Assembly (NCBI RefSeq): GCF_030063475.1
Contig: NZ_JASIRT010000001.1
Coordinates: forward strand, 248,001 to 312,000
Source of the DNA: Roseomonas sp. E05
GTDB lineage: Bacteria > Pseudomonadota > Alphaproteobacteria > Acetobacterales > Acetobacteraceae
Direction of reading: 5' to 3'
DNA length: 64,000 nucleotides
Both the position numbers and the translations under genes were made by a program. Below the pieces are notes generated by a model, which worked only from the letters and a program-made list of their open reading frames with translations, was not told the origin of the DNA and ran no database searches. Below are positions 44,719-55,250 of this stretch, piece after piece; the first letter of the stretch is position 1, and every line of letters starts with the position of its first letter.

Positions 44719-47376
44719 TCAGTTGATGCGCCGCTGCGGCACCCCCTCGCCCTCGGACGGCACCGCCAGGTTGCGCAGGGCTGAGGCCAGCGCCCCCCGG
44801 GTCAGCGGCTTGCGCAGCAGGGCCGTCCGCCCCTGCCCGCCGCCAGTGGCCCAGCCGCCGGGCAGGGCGCCATAGCCGGTGGCGAACACCACCGGCACGC
44901 CGCGCCGCACCAGCAGGTCGGCCACCGGGAACACCGCCTGCCCGCGCAGGTTGACGTCCAGCACCGCCGCATCCAGCAGCGCCTCCTCGCCGGCCAGCCG
45001 CAGCGCCTCCTGCAGGCTGGCGGCGGGGCCGACGACGGTGAAGCCCAGCGCCTGCAGCTGCGTCTCCAGCTCCAGGGCGACCAGCGGCTCGTCCTCCGCC
45101 AGCAGCACGCGGCGCGGTCGCGTCCCAGCGGCGCTCGGCGGCGGCGCCACGGCGGGCGGCGCCTCCTCTGCCGGCCGCGCCGCCGTCCTTGGCGCCACGC
45201 GGTCGGCGGCGATGATCATGTCGCAGTGCAGCCCTTCCGGGCGCCATTCGAGGCTGATGCTGCCGCCGAGCTGGCTGCGCACCGTCGCGTCCACCATGCG
45301 CAGGCCGAAGCCGCGCCGCCGGGGCTTCTGCACCTCTCCCGCCGCTGTCGTGCTCTGCTCGGTCCACTCCAGCTTCAGGCGGCCATTGGGCAGCATCGTC
45401 CAGCGTACCGTGAGCTCGCCCTCCGCCCTCGAAAGGACCCCATGCCGCACGGCATTGGCGGTCAGCTCATGCGACACCATGGCAATCGCCTGCACGGCCT
45501 CCGGCGCCAGCCAGATGCCGGCACCGTAGATCACCACGCGCTTGGAGCGGATATAAGGCGAAAGCTCCCCCTCGATCAGCGTGCGCAGGTCGCCACCGCT
45601 CCAGTTCTCCCGCGCCAGCAGCGTGTGCGCCCGTGCCAGGGCGCTGACCCGCCCCTCGACAGCGGCGGCGAAATGGGCCGGATCGTCGGTCTGGCTCAGC
45701 CGGATGATGGACTGCACCACCGCGAGCACGTTCTTGGCGCGATGATCGACCTCCCGCATCAGCAGAGCCTGCCGCTCCTCCGTGCCGCGCTGCGCGGTGA
45801 CGTCCTCGCCCGAGGCCACCACCGCCAGCAACCGCCCCGTCGGGTCATGCAGCACGGCATTGCTCCAGGAGACGAGGCGCTCCTCGCCATCGGCCCGCAG
45901 CACGAAGGTCTCGTTCCGCAGATGGCACGGCTCGGCCGTGCCCGCCGCCACCCGCATGAAGGCCGTGCGCGCCGTCTCGCGCTGGCGCTCCGGCAGGAAC
46001 GCACTGAACCAGTCCTGCCCGATCGCCTCCTCCTCGCGGGAGAGGCCGAGCACTTCGATGCCGCGACGGTTGATGCCCTGGATGATGCCATCCGGCCCCA
46101 GCACCACCAGCATGACCCCGGCGACGTCGAAATACAGCCGCGTCCGGTCACGTTCGGTGCGCAGGGCCGAGGCCGCGGCCTCGGCCGCCTCGGCCCGCCC
46201 GTTGGCCACGGCGCGGCTGCGGATCATCTCGGCCGAGCGGCGCAGGCCCAGGCGCAGGGCCTCGAACTCGGCCACCGGCCCCGGCAGGCTGATCGGCGGC
46301 GGCAGCGCGCCCGAGGCCAGCACCTCCGCCTCGAAGGCCAGATCGCGCACCGGCTTCAGCAGGCGCCAGGCCATCAGCAGCGCGATGCCCAGCGCCGCCG
46401 CCAGCAGGGCCGCCGCCCAGATGGCCAGCCGTTCGAGCGGCTGCCGCCAGACCGCCTCATAGGCGTCCTGCGGCGCCGTCACCACGGCGGACCAGGGCAG
46501 CCGCTCGAGGCGCTGGTAGGCAGCAACGATCGGCCGCCCGCTCAGTGAACTGCCGTTGGCGAGACCGTCCCCGGTGGCCTGCATAGCCTGCTGCAGCCAG
46601 TCGGGGGCCAGCAGGCCGACCCGGCGGTCATGGCTGATCGAGCGGGCGATGATCTGGCCGGTCTGTGCATGCACCAGTGCCACGACGGCGCCCGGCTGGA
46701 CCCCGGCCAGCAGACTGGACAAGCGCGAAGGGTCAACCGCCAGGATCAGCACCCGGCGGGGATCGCTCGCCATGCCTGCCAGCGTGTGCGGCGTCACCTG
46801 CGGCGGCGTGATGGGGGCGAAGGCCGCCAGAATGGGGTGCCCCGTCACGCTGCCGACGAAGAGGTCGCTGACGAGGGGCTGTCCGGTGGTCAGCGCCTGC
46901 TCGATCCAGCGGAGGCCCTGCGCCTCCGGCAGCTTGGTCCCGAGCGGGTGCAGCGTGTTGAAGATCTGCGTCCCGTCGGGCCTGGCCAGCACCACCCAGC
47001 CGCCGAAGGCCCGCCCGACGGCACGGGCCTGTGCGTAGAATTCGGCGATCTCGTCCGGGTTGACCCGCTCCAGCCGCGCCAGGGGAGGCCAGCGCGAGAG
47101 GCTGACGACGGCCGCCGAGACCACCTCCAGTTCCCGCTCGACTGCCACGGCCGTGGCGCGGGCGGTGCTGCGCAGCCCCGTCGCAGCCGCTTGCCGGTAG
47201 GCGGAGCCGAGCTGCCAGGCCGTCACCCCGCCTGCCAGCAAGGCGGGAATGAGCACCACCAGCGTCAAGGTCAGGAGATAGACGCGCAGGCCCGGCCGCC
47301 CGGCGCGGCGCGAAGGCCAGAACGGCCCGCGGGCAGGCTGCCGCGGCCTCTCCGGCGGCGGGTTAGTGGAAGGCAT
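44719..47376 (-). CDS. Membrane hybrid sensor kinase of HWE/HisKA_2 type with C-terminal receiver
   Basis: 885 residues. A membrane helix (about 31-52), a large periplasmic sensor resembling dCache (about 55-310), and a second helix (about 318-340) are followed by a linker, a PAS domain (about 415-535), an HWE/HisKA_2 phosphoacceptor EVDHRAKNVLAVVQSI (His near 543), its ATPase (HELTANAVRHG; RRRGFGLRMVD) and a receiver (LLAEDEPLVALEL; Asp in AVLDVNLRG near 806). Such kinases often feed the alphaproteobacterial general stress response, which is inference here. It is inserted between mlaF and radA on the opposite strand. The N-terminal extension before the first helix is Pro/Arg-rich. Confidence 0.92.
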   Translation of the reverse strand: MPSTNPPPERPRQPARGPFWPSRRAGRPGLRVYLLTLTLVVLIPALLAGGVTAWQLGSAYRQAAATGLRSTARATAVAVERELEVVSAAVVSLSRWPPLARLERVNPDEIAEFYAQARAVGRAFGGWVVLARPDGTQIFNTLHPLGTKLPEAQGLRWIEQALTTGQPLVSDLFVGSVTGHPILAAFAPITPPQVTPHTLAGMASDPRRVLILAVDPSRLSSLLAGVQPGAVVALVHAQTGQIIARSISHDRRVGLLAPDWLQQAMQATGDGLANGSSLSGRPIVAAYQRLERLPWSAVVTAPQDAYEAVWRQPLERLAIWAAALLAAALGIALLMAWRLLKPVRDLAFEAEVLASGALPPPISLPGPVAEFEALRLGLRRSAEMIRSRAVANGRAEAAEAAASALRTERDRTRLYFDVAGVMLVVLGPDGIIQGINRRGIEVLGLSREEEAIGQDWFSAFLPERQRETARTAFMRVAAGTAEPCHLRNETFVLRADGEERLVSWSNAVLHDPTGRLLAVVASGEDVTAQRGTEERQALLMREVDHRAKNVLAVVQSIIRLSQTDDPAHFAAAVEGRVSALARAHTLLARENWSGGDLRTLIEGELSPYIRSKRVVIYGAGIWLAPEAVQAIAMVSHELTANAVRHGVLSRAEGELTVRWTMLPNGRLKLEWTEQSTTAAGEVQKPRRRGFGLRMVDATVRSQLGGSISLEWRPEGLHCDMIIAADRVAPRTAARPAEEAPPAVAPPPSAAGTRPRRVLLAEDEPLVALELETQLQALGFTVVGPAASLQEALRLAGEEALLDAAVLDVNLRGQAVFPVADLLVRRGVPVVFATGYGALPGGWATGGGQGRTALLRKPLTRGALASALRNLAVPSEGEGVPQRRIN

Positions 47377-47801
47377 GAAGAAGCTGGCCGTTCGGGAAGG
47401 TGCCGCGGAAAGGGTGGAAAGAAAAAATCACTGCGCCTCCCCCGCCTCGCCAGGAGACTGCATGCCGTGCTGGACCACGGCCTCGGCAGGGCAGGCCTGA
47501 CCCGGGGCGGCTGGCGAGGAATGCTCCATCATCACAAATAAACAACCAAGAGTTGTCGAGACCCGCCTGCGCACACGCATCGCAGCCGGTTTTTCCAGGC
47601 CTCGCAAGACCTCATCGCCCGCTCCGTCGCCGCTCACGCGAATTTATCTGCCGCGCTCAACGGTACAGGAACATTTTGCATAATGCCGCACGTGGGGCCA
47701 GCCCAGATCCCGCTTGGAAGGCGAATGGCCTGCAGATGTCATCTTGCAGCCTTGCGCAGGCAGGACTCCCTTTCGTCCATGGTTTGTTCCATATAGCGGG
47801 C
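47377..47801. other. 425-base non-coding region between divergent kinase and radA genes
   Basis: Less GC-rich than its surroundings, especially 47535-47560 and 47640-47700. It must hold promoters for both the sensor kinase (minus) and radA (plus). Open frames that cross it extend the radA frame upstream but show no coding character and no ribosome site. A GGAAC at 47668 lacks the partner needed for a stress sigma promoter. No RNA gene was recognised. Confidence 0.6.
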
Positions 47802-49229
<1,428 letters not shown>

Positions 49230-49279
49230 CGCGCGCCCCACGTGACTCCGCCCTGCCGCTTGGCTATAGCCTGCGCCCG

Positions 49280-49837
49280 ATGACCTGGGTGGACGGCATT
49301 GTCCTCGCGGTGCTCGCCCTTTCGGCGCTCATCGCCTTTTCCCGCGGCCTGGTGCGCGAGGTGCTGGGCGTCGGCGCCTGGGCGGGCGCCGTGGTCTTCG
49401 CTCTCTATCTCTTCCCCGCCGCGGTTCCGCTGCTGGCCAGCTATGTGCAGCCGCCCTGGCTGGCCCAGCTGATCGCCATCGCCCTCTGCTTCGTCCTCGC
49501 CCTGATGGTGCTGAAGCTGCTCATCGCCTGGTTCGCCGGAATGGTCCGGGCCTCGGTGCTCGGAGGGCTGGACCGCGCTCTCGGCATGCTGTTCGGCCTC
49601 GCGCGGGGTGCTTTTCTCGTCCTGCTCGCCTATATCGTGGGCGGGCTGTTTCTTCCCTCGGTGGAGCGCTGGCCGGAGCCGGTGCGCGAGGCGCGGAGCC
49701 TGCCCGTGGTGGCGGATGCGGCGGCCTGGCTTGTGGCGCAGCTTCCGCCGGAGTATCGCCCGCGACTTCCAGATCTGCCCCGCAGCGACATGCCCAGCAT
49801 GGACGAGTTGCTGCGCCCCCCGGCGCGAGGCCGGTGA
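49280..49837 (+). CDS. cvpA: CvpA family membrane protein
   Basis: 185 residues with four membrane helices in the first 125. WVDGIVLAVLALSALIAFSRG and VREVLGVGAWAGA are typical of CvpA, and the LGGLDRALGMLFGLARG loop is conserved. It is named for colicin V production; its role is in envelope homeostasis and is not well defined. It overlaps purF and lies 50 bases after radA, as in many proteobacteria. Confidence 0.93.
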   Translation: MTWVDGIVLAVLALSALIAFSRGLVREVLGVGAWAGAVVFALYLFPAAVPLLASYVQPPWLAQLIAIALCFVLALMVLKLLIAWFAGMVRASVLGGLDRALGMLFGLARGAFLVLLAYIVGGLFLPSVERWPEPVREARSLPVVADAAAWLVAQLPPEYRPRLPDLPRSDMPSMDELLRPPARGR

Positions 49838-51330
49838 TGAGGATGCCGATGCAGCCCCTGCCCTCCACGCAACCCTGGGACGAAGACGACGGCTTCCACG
49901 AGGAGTGCGGCGTGTTCGGCGTCTGGAACGCCACCGACGCCGCCGCGCTGACGGCGCTCGGCCTGCACGCGCTGCAGCACCGTGGCCAGGAAGCCTCCGG
50001 CATCGTCGCCCTCTCCGAGCCAAGCAACTTCAATGCGCATCGCGGCCTCGGCCTGGTGGGTGACATCTTCGGCGACGCCAAGGTGATGGCCAGCCTGAAG
50101 GGGCGCTGCGCCGTCGGCCACAACCGCTACGCCACGACCGGCGAGACGGCGCTGCGCAACGTCCAGCCGCTTTTCGCCGACTTCGAGTTCGGCGGCCTCG
50201 CCGTGGCGCATAACGGCAACCTGACCAACGCGGCGCAGCTCAAGCGCGCCCTGGTCCGCCGCGGCTGCCTGTTCCAGAGCACCACCGATTCCGAGGTCTT
50301 CGTCCACCTCATCGCCATCAGCCTCTACAGCAACGTGGTGGACCGGCTGATCGACGCGCTGAAGCAGGTGCAGGGCGCCTACTCGCTCGTCGCGCTGCAC
50401 GACGGCGCGCTGATCGGCGCGCGCGACCCGCTCGGCGTCCGCCCGCTGGTGCTCGGCCGCCTCGGTGCCGGCGAGGGCGGCGCCTACGTCCTGGCCAGCG
50501 AGACCTGCGCGCTCGACATCGTCGGCGCCGAGTTCGTGCGCGACGTCGAGGCGGGCGAGATCGTCATCATCAACAATGACGGGCTGCGCAGCATCAAGCC
50601 CTTCGGCCGCAGCCAGAGCCGCTTCTGCATCTTCGAGTACATCTACTTCGCCCGCCCCGATTCGGTGGTCGAGGGCACGCCGGTCTACGAGACGCGCAAG
50701 CGCATCGGCAGCGAGCTGGCGCGCGAGAGCCATGTGGCGGCGGATGTGGTGGTGCCGGTGCCGGATTCCGGCGTGCCCGCCGCCATGGGCTATGCCAGCG
50801 AGGCCGGCATCCCCTTCGAGCTGGGCATCATCCGCAACCACTATGTCGGCCGCACCTTCATCGAGCCGACCGACCAGATCCGCCATCTCGGCGTGAAGCT
50901 GAAGCACAGCGCCAACCGCCCGATGATCGAGGGCCGCCGCGTCATCCTGGTGGACGACTCGATCGTCCGCGGCACCACCTCCAAGAAGATCGTGGAGATG
51001 GTGCGCCAGGCCGGCGCCAAGGAGGTGCACATGCGCATCTCTTCCCCGCCGACGACGCATTCCTGCTTCTACGGCATCGACACGCCGGAGCGGGAGAAGC
51101 TGCTCGCCGCCAACCATGACGTGGCGGAGATGGCGCAGATCATCGGCGCCGACAGTCTCGCCTTCATCTCGCTCGACGGCATGTACCGCGCCCTTGGCCG
51201 CCCGGGCCGCGACGCCGCCAATCCCGGCTATTGCGACGCCTGCTTCACCGGCGACTACGCCATCCCGCTGACCGACCTGACCGGCCACCCCGAGCGCGCC
51301 CCCGCCCTGCTGGCGGCGAACGGCCAGTGA
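49837..51330 (+). CDS. purF: Amidophosphoribosyltransferase
   Basis: 497 residues, the first enzyme of purine synthesis, turning PRPP and glutamine into phosphoribosylamine. The nucleophile is Cys24 in HEECGVFGVWN, so a short propeptide is probably removed. GHNRYATTGE and NGNLTN build the glutaminase site; the PRPP loop is VILVDDSIVRGTTS near residue 370. The ATG shares a base with the cvpA stop (TGATG); a GTG three bases before is also possible. Confidence 0.97.
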   Translation: MRMPMQPLPSTQPWDEDDGFHEECGVFGVWNATDAAALTALGLHALQHRGQEASGIVALSEPSNFNAHRGLGLVGDIFGDAKVMASLKGRCAVGHNRYATTGETALRNVQPLFADFEFGGLAVAHNGNLTNAAQLKRALVRRGCLFQSTTDSEVFVHLIAISLYSNVVDRLIDALKQVQGAYSLVALHDGALIGARDPLGVRPLVLGRLGAGEGGAYVLASETCALDIVGAEFVRDVEAGEIVIINNDGLRSIKPFGRSQSRFCIFEYIYFARPDSVVEGTPVYETRKRIGSELARESHVAADVVVPVPDSGVPAAMGYASEAGIPFELGIIRNHYVGRTFIEPTDQIRHLGVKLKHSANRPMIEGRRVILVDDSIVRGTTSKKIVEMVRQAGAKEVHMRISSPPTTHSCFYGIDTPEREKLLAANHDVAEMAQIIGADSLAFISLDGMYRALGRPGRDAANPGYCDACFTGDYAIPLTDLTGHPERAPALLAANGQ

Positions 51331-52043
51331 CGGAAGCGCCGCTGCAGGGGCGGATCGCCCTCGTCACCGGCGCCAGCCGCGGCATCGGCGCCGCGCTGGC
51401 GGTGGAGCTGGCGCGGCGCGGCGCGCATTGCGTGCTGCTGGCCCGCACCCAGGGCGGGCTGGAGGAGACCGACGACGCCATCCGTGCGATCGGCGCCACC
51501 ACCACCCTCCTGCCTTTCGATCTGGTCAAGGACGCCGACAAGATCGATGCCATCGGCCCCTCCCTGGTGGAGCGCTTCGGCCGGCTGGATATCCTGGTGC
51601 ACAATGCCGGCGCGCTCGGCAGCCTGACCCCGGTGGCGCATATCCAGCCGCGCGACTGGGCCGAGGTGGTGGGGGTCAACCTGACCGCCACCTGGCGCCT
51701 GATCCGCACCTGCGACCCGCCGCTGCGCGCCGCCCCGGCGGGCCGGGCGGTCTTCGTGACCACCGGGCGGGTGCGGCGGCCCAAGGCCTTCTGGGGTCCC
51801 TACGGCGCCACCAAGGCCGGCATGGAGCATCTGGTGCTGACCTGGGCGCAGGAGGTCGAGAAGACCCCGCTGCGGGTCAACCTCTTCGACCCCGATGTGG
51901 TCGCCACCCGGATGCGCGCCAAGGCCATGCCGGGCGAGGACCCGAAGAGCATCGCCCAGCCCGCCGACGTGGCGCCCGCCCTCGCCGCACTCTGCCTGCC
52001 GGACGAGACCCGGCATGGCGAGACAGTCGTCTTCCGCGCCTGA
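51327..52043 (+). CDS. SDR family oxidoreductase downstream of purF
   Basis: 238 residues. Cofactor loop TGASRGIGAAL is near residue 15; HNAGALG follows. The catalytic Tyr and Lys are in WGPYGATKAG, but the position 13 residues before the Tyr, usually Ser, is Thr (VTTGRVRRP). The start is GTG overlapping the purF stop (GTGA). SDR genes follow purF in many alphaproteobacteria; the substrate is unknown. Confidence 0.9.
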   Translation: MTEAPLQGRIALVTGASRGIGAALAVELARRGAHCVLLARTQGGLEETDDAIRAIGATTTLLPFDLVKDADKIDAIGPSLVERFGRLDILVHNAGALGSLTPVAHIQPRDWAEVVGVNLTATWRLIRTCDPPLRAAPAGRAVFVTTGRVRRPKAFWGPYGATKAGMEHLVLTWAQEVEKTPLRVNLFDPDVVATRMRAKAMPGEDPKSIAQPADVAPALAALCLPDETRHGETVVFRA

Positions 52044-52050
52044 AGGGCGT

Positions 52051-52425
52051 TCAGGGCTCCTGGTAGCCCAGCACCCGCAGGCTCAGCCGGAACTGCGCCG
52101 GGTCGCGCGTGAACCAGAGGCCGCCGCGCTGGCGCGAGCCGCGCGGCACGTAATCGAGCCGTACCCGGCTCGCCTCGGCCAGCCGCCCGCCCTCCTCCAG
52201 CCGCCCCTCGACCTCCACCGCCGAGGCGGTGGCCTGCGCCCGGTTCACCGCCTCGAAGCGGACCAGATAGCCGCCGCCAGAGGGCTGCACCGCCTCCACC
52301 CGCAGATGGACGTCAGGCGGCGCGCTGTCCGCGCCCGGAATCTGCGCCACCACCACCGCGAGCGTCACCAGCACGACGACACCGCCGAGCGTGGCGCAGA
52401 CCCATTCGAGCGCCGGCTTCCGCAC
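52051..52425 (-). CDS. TIGR02588 family protein
   Basis: 124 residues. One N-terminal membrane helix (about 8-30, WVCATLGGVVVLVTLAVVVA) is followed by a beta-rich domain probably outside the cytoplasm (VHLRVEAVQPSGGGYLVRFE; PRGSRQRGGLWFTRDP). It pairs with the TIGR02587 protein encoded just upstream, as known for these families. The function is unknown. The GTG at 52425 has GAGG eight bases upstream; no ATG is available. Confidence 0.78.
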   Translation of the reverse strand: MRKPALEWVCATLGGVVVLVTLAVVVAQIPGADSAPPDVHLRVEAVQPSGGGYLVRFEAVNRAQATASAVEVEGRLEEGGRLAEASRVRLDYVPRGSRQRGGLWFTRDPAQFRLSLRVLGYQEP

Positions 52426-52436
52426 CGCGCCGCGCC

Positions 52437-53273
52437 TCAGACCACCAGCCGCGCGAGGGCGGCCCCCAGCGAGGCCGGGAAGCCCAGCACCACGGCCATC
52501 ATCAGCGCCAGTTCCGGCGCGGTGCCGTCGGTGCGGCCGAAGGTCCAGAGCACATAGATGCTGAGCAGCAGGGAGAGCGCGTAGCCGGCGAGCGTATAGG
52601 TGAAGAAGGTGGTCCAGAAACCCTCCCCCTTCGGCCATCGCTCCTGTCCGGCGAAGCCCACCGTATAGACCAGCAGGTGCAGCAGCAGGATCGAGACCCC
52701 CGCCAGCCCCAGAATCTGCATCGGGCTCATCTTGAAGGTGATGAGGATCATCTCCTCCGTCGGCGCCACGTTGAAGGCCAGGAACAACGCCCCCGCCGCC
52801 ATCAGGAAGAGCTGCGCCGGATAGCCCGCCCGGTCCTGCTTGCCGGCCCCCGCGGCATCGCCGAACTGCTTGCGCGCCGCCACCGCGCCGATCCCCGCCG
52901 GCACCGCCTGGATCGCCACCATCCCGATGATGCCGCGCCAGCCCATCTCGCCGGTCAGGATGCCGAGCAGCCACAGCACCGCCAGGCTGCCGAGGAAGCC
53001 CACCCCGAAGGCTGCCAGCCCGTCCAGCACGGCGTCCAGCACTCCATCCGAGCGTTCGAAGCCGCTGTAATAGGCAAGCCCGGCCAGCATCCCGAGCCCC
53101 AGCAGCAGGAAGAGGAACAGGCGGAGCGGCGCAATGGAGAAGCCGATCCACCACATCTCCATGGTCATCACGAGAGGAAAGGCGAAGATCAGCGCCCCGG
53201 CCAGGGCGCGCCCGAGGCCGATCGCATAGCCAAGGTTGGCCGCCCTCTCGGTTCCCGTCGCCGCTTCCGCCAT
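52437..53273 (-). CDS. TIGR02587 family integral membrane protein
   Basis: 278 residues with seven or eight membrane helices. Family-typical parts are ALAGALIFAFPLVMTMEMWW near the N-terminus and FLAFNVAPTEEMILITFKMS in the middle, the latter with acidic residues in an otherwise hydrophobic region. The family is of unknown function and is found next to TIGR02588 proteins, as here with an 11-base gap. Possibly a transporter or stress-related membrane protein. Confidence 0.82.
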   Translation of the reverse strand: MAEAATGTERAANLGYAIGLGRALAGALIFAFPLVMTMEMWWIGFSIAPLRLFLFLLLGLGMLAGLAYYSGFERSDGVLDAVLDGLAAFGVGFLGSLAVLWLLGILTGEMGWRGIIGMVAIQAVPAGIGAVAARKQFGDAAGAGKQDRAGYPAQLFLMAAGALFLAFNVAPTEEMILITFKMSPMQILGLAGVSILLLHLLVYTVGFAGQERWPKGEGFWTTFFTYTLAGYALSLLLSIYVLWTFGRTDGTAPELALMMAVVLGFPASLGAALARLVV

Positions 53274-53365
53274 TCGTCGCGCCGCCCCTCATTCCTGGAG
53301 AGAACCCCGGCCGTGGCGCAGCGTTTCCCTCCCAGCAGTCTCCGGGCGGGCGGCTTGCGCGGTGC

Positions 53366-53845
53366 TCACTCCTCCCCTGTCAGGTCGCGCCGCATCAGCG
53401 CGAGGGTGCCGGCCCCGTGCGGCAACCGCTCCACGACGTCCCAGCCGGCGCGGGCGTAAAGCCCTTCCGCATCGCCCGTGTAGAGCCAGATCGCCGCGCT
53501 TCCCGCCTGCCGCGCCGCCGCCTCCACCCGGGCGATCAGCCGCCGCGCATGGCCCTGCCCGCGTACGGCGGGCAGGACGAAGAGCCCGGCCAGCCAGGGC
53601 GTCAGTTCCGGAAAAGCCGCCAGATCGCCCGCGACAAGGCTTGCGGTCGCCACCGGCTCTCCGCCCGCGAGCAGCACGAAGGCCTGCGGCGGGCCGGATC
53701 GCGCCACCGAGGCCTCCACCGCCGCCCGGGTTTCCGCCAGTCCGTGCCCGGCCTCGCGCCAGAAGGCCTCCCAGAGCCAGCCGGCGACCAGCGGCGCCAG
53801 GTCCGGCCGCTCGGCGATGGTGGTGATCTCGATCCCGACGGACAT
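53366..53845 (-). CDS. GNAT family N-acetyltransferase
   Basis: 159 residues. The acetyl-CoA loop is LFVLPAVRGQGHARRLI, with the preceding beta-strand ATASLVAGDL and the C-terminal YARAGWDVVERL typical of GNAT enzymes. The substrate is unknown. The ATG at 53845 has GAGGGGAG immediately upstream. It is divergent from asd and shares the 326-base regulatory region with it. Confidence 0.88.
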   Translation of the reverse strand: MSVGIEITTIAERPDLAPLVAGWLWEAFWREAGHGLAETRAAVEASVARSGPPQAFVLLAGGEPVATASLVAGDLAAFPELTPWLAGLFVLPAVRGQGHARRLIARVEAAARQAGSAAIWLYTGDAEGLYARAGWDVVERLPHGAGTLALMRRDLTGEE

Positions 53846-53960
53846 GCGCTCCCCTCTGCCGGTGCGGAGCCCCCCTCCGCGCGCGGCAAGGGGTCCGCCA
53901 AAACGAAACGAACTCGCGCGGGGGGGGCTTCCTTCCCGCCCGACGAGGATCAGCCGCAGC

Positions 53961-53988
53961 TTGACGCCATCCGCCGGACGCGCAACAT
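53961..53988 (+). promoter_or_regulatory. Candidate promoter for the asd leader
   Basis: TTGACG (53961-53966), a 16-base spacer and CAACAT (53983-53988). Transcription would begin about at 53995, almost exactly at the ATG of the leader peptide. The -10 box is weak, so this is tentative. Confidence 0.4.
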
Positions 53989-53995
53989 CACCACC

Positions 53996-54073
53996 ATGTT
54001 CGCGACCATCATCATCAAGCGCATTACCAAGACGACCGCTCCGGCGGGGCGTCCTCTGGTGCGTGCGCGGTGA
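53996..54073 (+). CDS. Candidate asd leader peptide
   Basis: A 25-codon frame starting MFATIIIKRITKTT and ending in TGA, 98 bases before asd. Of residues 4-14, four are Thr, four Ile and two Lys, all end products of the aspartate pathway that Asd feeds. No ribosome site precedes the ATG, but a predicted transcription start at or next to it would make it leaderless, as known for the trp leader peptide of rhizobia. The frame is too short to prove coding by composition. The pairing segments that follow strengthen the case. Confidence 0.55.
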   Translation: MFATIIIKRITKTTAPAGRPLVRAR

Positions 54074-54145
54074 TCGCCACGGCATAAAGCACCAGAAGGC
54101 CCCGCCGGAAACGGACGGGGCCAAGCCGATTGCCACGGCCCCGTC
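54041..54145 (+). promoter_or_regulatory. Candidate transcription attenuator upstream of asd
   Basis: There are four segments. Segment 1 is CCGGCGGGGC (54041-54050), just after the Thr/Ile codons. Segment 2 is GCCCCGCCGG (54099-54108), segment 3 is GACGGGGCC (54114-54122), and segment 4 is GGCCCCGTC (54137-54145). Segments 1:2 pair over 10 bp, 2:3 over 7 bp plus 3 bp, and 3:4 over 9 bp, so they are mutually exclusive as in classical attenuators. A ribosome stalled at Thr or Ile codons would cover segment 1 and favour 2:3, preventing the 3:4 stem. The T-tract after segment 4 is weak (TCTC). Confidence 0.6.
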
Positions 54146-54171
54146 TCTCCCGGCACCACGGAAGAGACCCC

Positions 54172-55233
54172 ATGCTGACCCTTGAAGAACCCGCCCAGGC
54201 CGCCCCGCACCAGGTGGTGCCTCCCACGCCGACGGTGGCCATCGTCGGTGCCACCGGCGCGGTGGGCGTCGAGCTGCTGCACTGCCTGGAGGCGCGGGAC
54301 TTCCCGCTCGCCGGCCTGAAGCTGCTGGCCTCCCCCCGCTCCGCCGGCCGGACCCTGCGCTTCCGCGACCAGGAGCTGCCGGTCGAGGCGCTGGACGAGG
54401 CGAGTTTCGAAGGGGTGGACGTCGCCCTCTTCTCTGCCGGCAGCGGCGTCTCCAAGCGCTATGCGGCAGCGGCGGTGAAGGCCGGTGCAGTGGTGGTGGA
54501 CAACTCCTCCGCCTTCCGCATGGACCCGGACGTGCCGCTGGTGGTCCCGGAGGTGAACGGGGCGGCCATCGCGCAGCACCGCGGCATCATCGCCAACCCG
54601 AACTGCGTCGCCATCATCGCCACCGTGCCGCTCTGGCCGCTGCACCAGCGCCATGGCATCCGCCGCGTCACCGCCGCCACCTACCAGGCGGCCTCCGGCG
54701 CCGGCGCCGCGGCGATGGAGGAGCTGCGCGAATCCACCGCAGCCGCGCTGCGCGGCGAGGCCTTCACGCCCAGGGTCCTGCCGCACCCCTATGCCTTCAA
54801 CCTGTTCAGCCACAATGCCGAGGTTGACCCGGAGACCGGCTACAACGGGGAGGAGCTGAAGGTGATCGCCGAGACGCGGCGCATCATGGACGCCCCGGCG
54901 CTGCCGATCGGCATCACCTGCATCCGCGTGCCGGTCCTGCGGGCGCATGCCATCGCGCTGAACGTCGAGTTCGAGGCCCCCGTCTCCCCCGAGGAGGTCC
55001 GCGCCACGCTGGCCGATGCGCCGGGCGTGCGGCTGGTGGACGACCGTGCCGCCAACCACTTCCCGATGCCTTCCGAGGCTTCGGGCCAGGGCGACGTGCT
55101 GGTCGGCCGCATCCGCGCCGACCTGGGCGACCCTTCGGGCCGCACGGTGGCGCTCTTCGTCGCCGGCGACCAGCTCCTGAAGGGCGCCGCGCTGAACGCG
55201 GTGCAGATCGCCGAGCGCCTGCTGCGGCGCTGA
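54172..55233 (+). CDS. asd: Aspartate-semialdehyde dehydrogenase
   Basis: 353 residues making aspartate semialdehyde, the branch point to lysine/diaminopimelate, methionine, threonine and isoleucine. The NADP loop VAIVGATGAVGVELL is at 22-36, the nucleophilic Cys in NPNCVAII near residue 145, and the His in RVPVLRAHAIALN near 258. The N-terminus is about 20 residues longer than usual. GGAAGAG precedes the ATG at 54172. It stands alone behind a candidate leader peptide and attenuator. Confidence 0.96.
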   Translation: MLTLEEPAQAAPHQVVPPTPTVAIVGATGAVGVELLHCLEARDFPLAGLKLLASPRSAGRTLRFRDQELPVEALDEASFEGVDVALFSAGSGVSKRYAAAAVKAGAVVVDNSSAFRMDPDVPLVVPEVNGAAIAQHRGIIANPNCVAIIATVPLWPLHQRHGIRRVTAATYQAASGAGAAAMEELRESTAAALRGEAFTPRVLPHPYAFNLFSHNAEVDPETGYNGEELKVIAETRRIMDAPALPIGITCIRVPVLRAHAIALNVEFEAPVSPEEVRATLADAPGVRLVDDRAANHFPMPSEASGQGDVLVGRIRADLGDPSGRTVALFVAGDQLLKGAALNAVQIAERLLRR

Positions 55234-55250
55234 GCGGAATGCCGGGGTCC

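Noticed and set aside
47668-47672. GGAAC as a possible EcfG-type stress promoter before radA
   Set aside because: No matching -10 element was found at the needed spacing.
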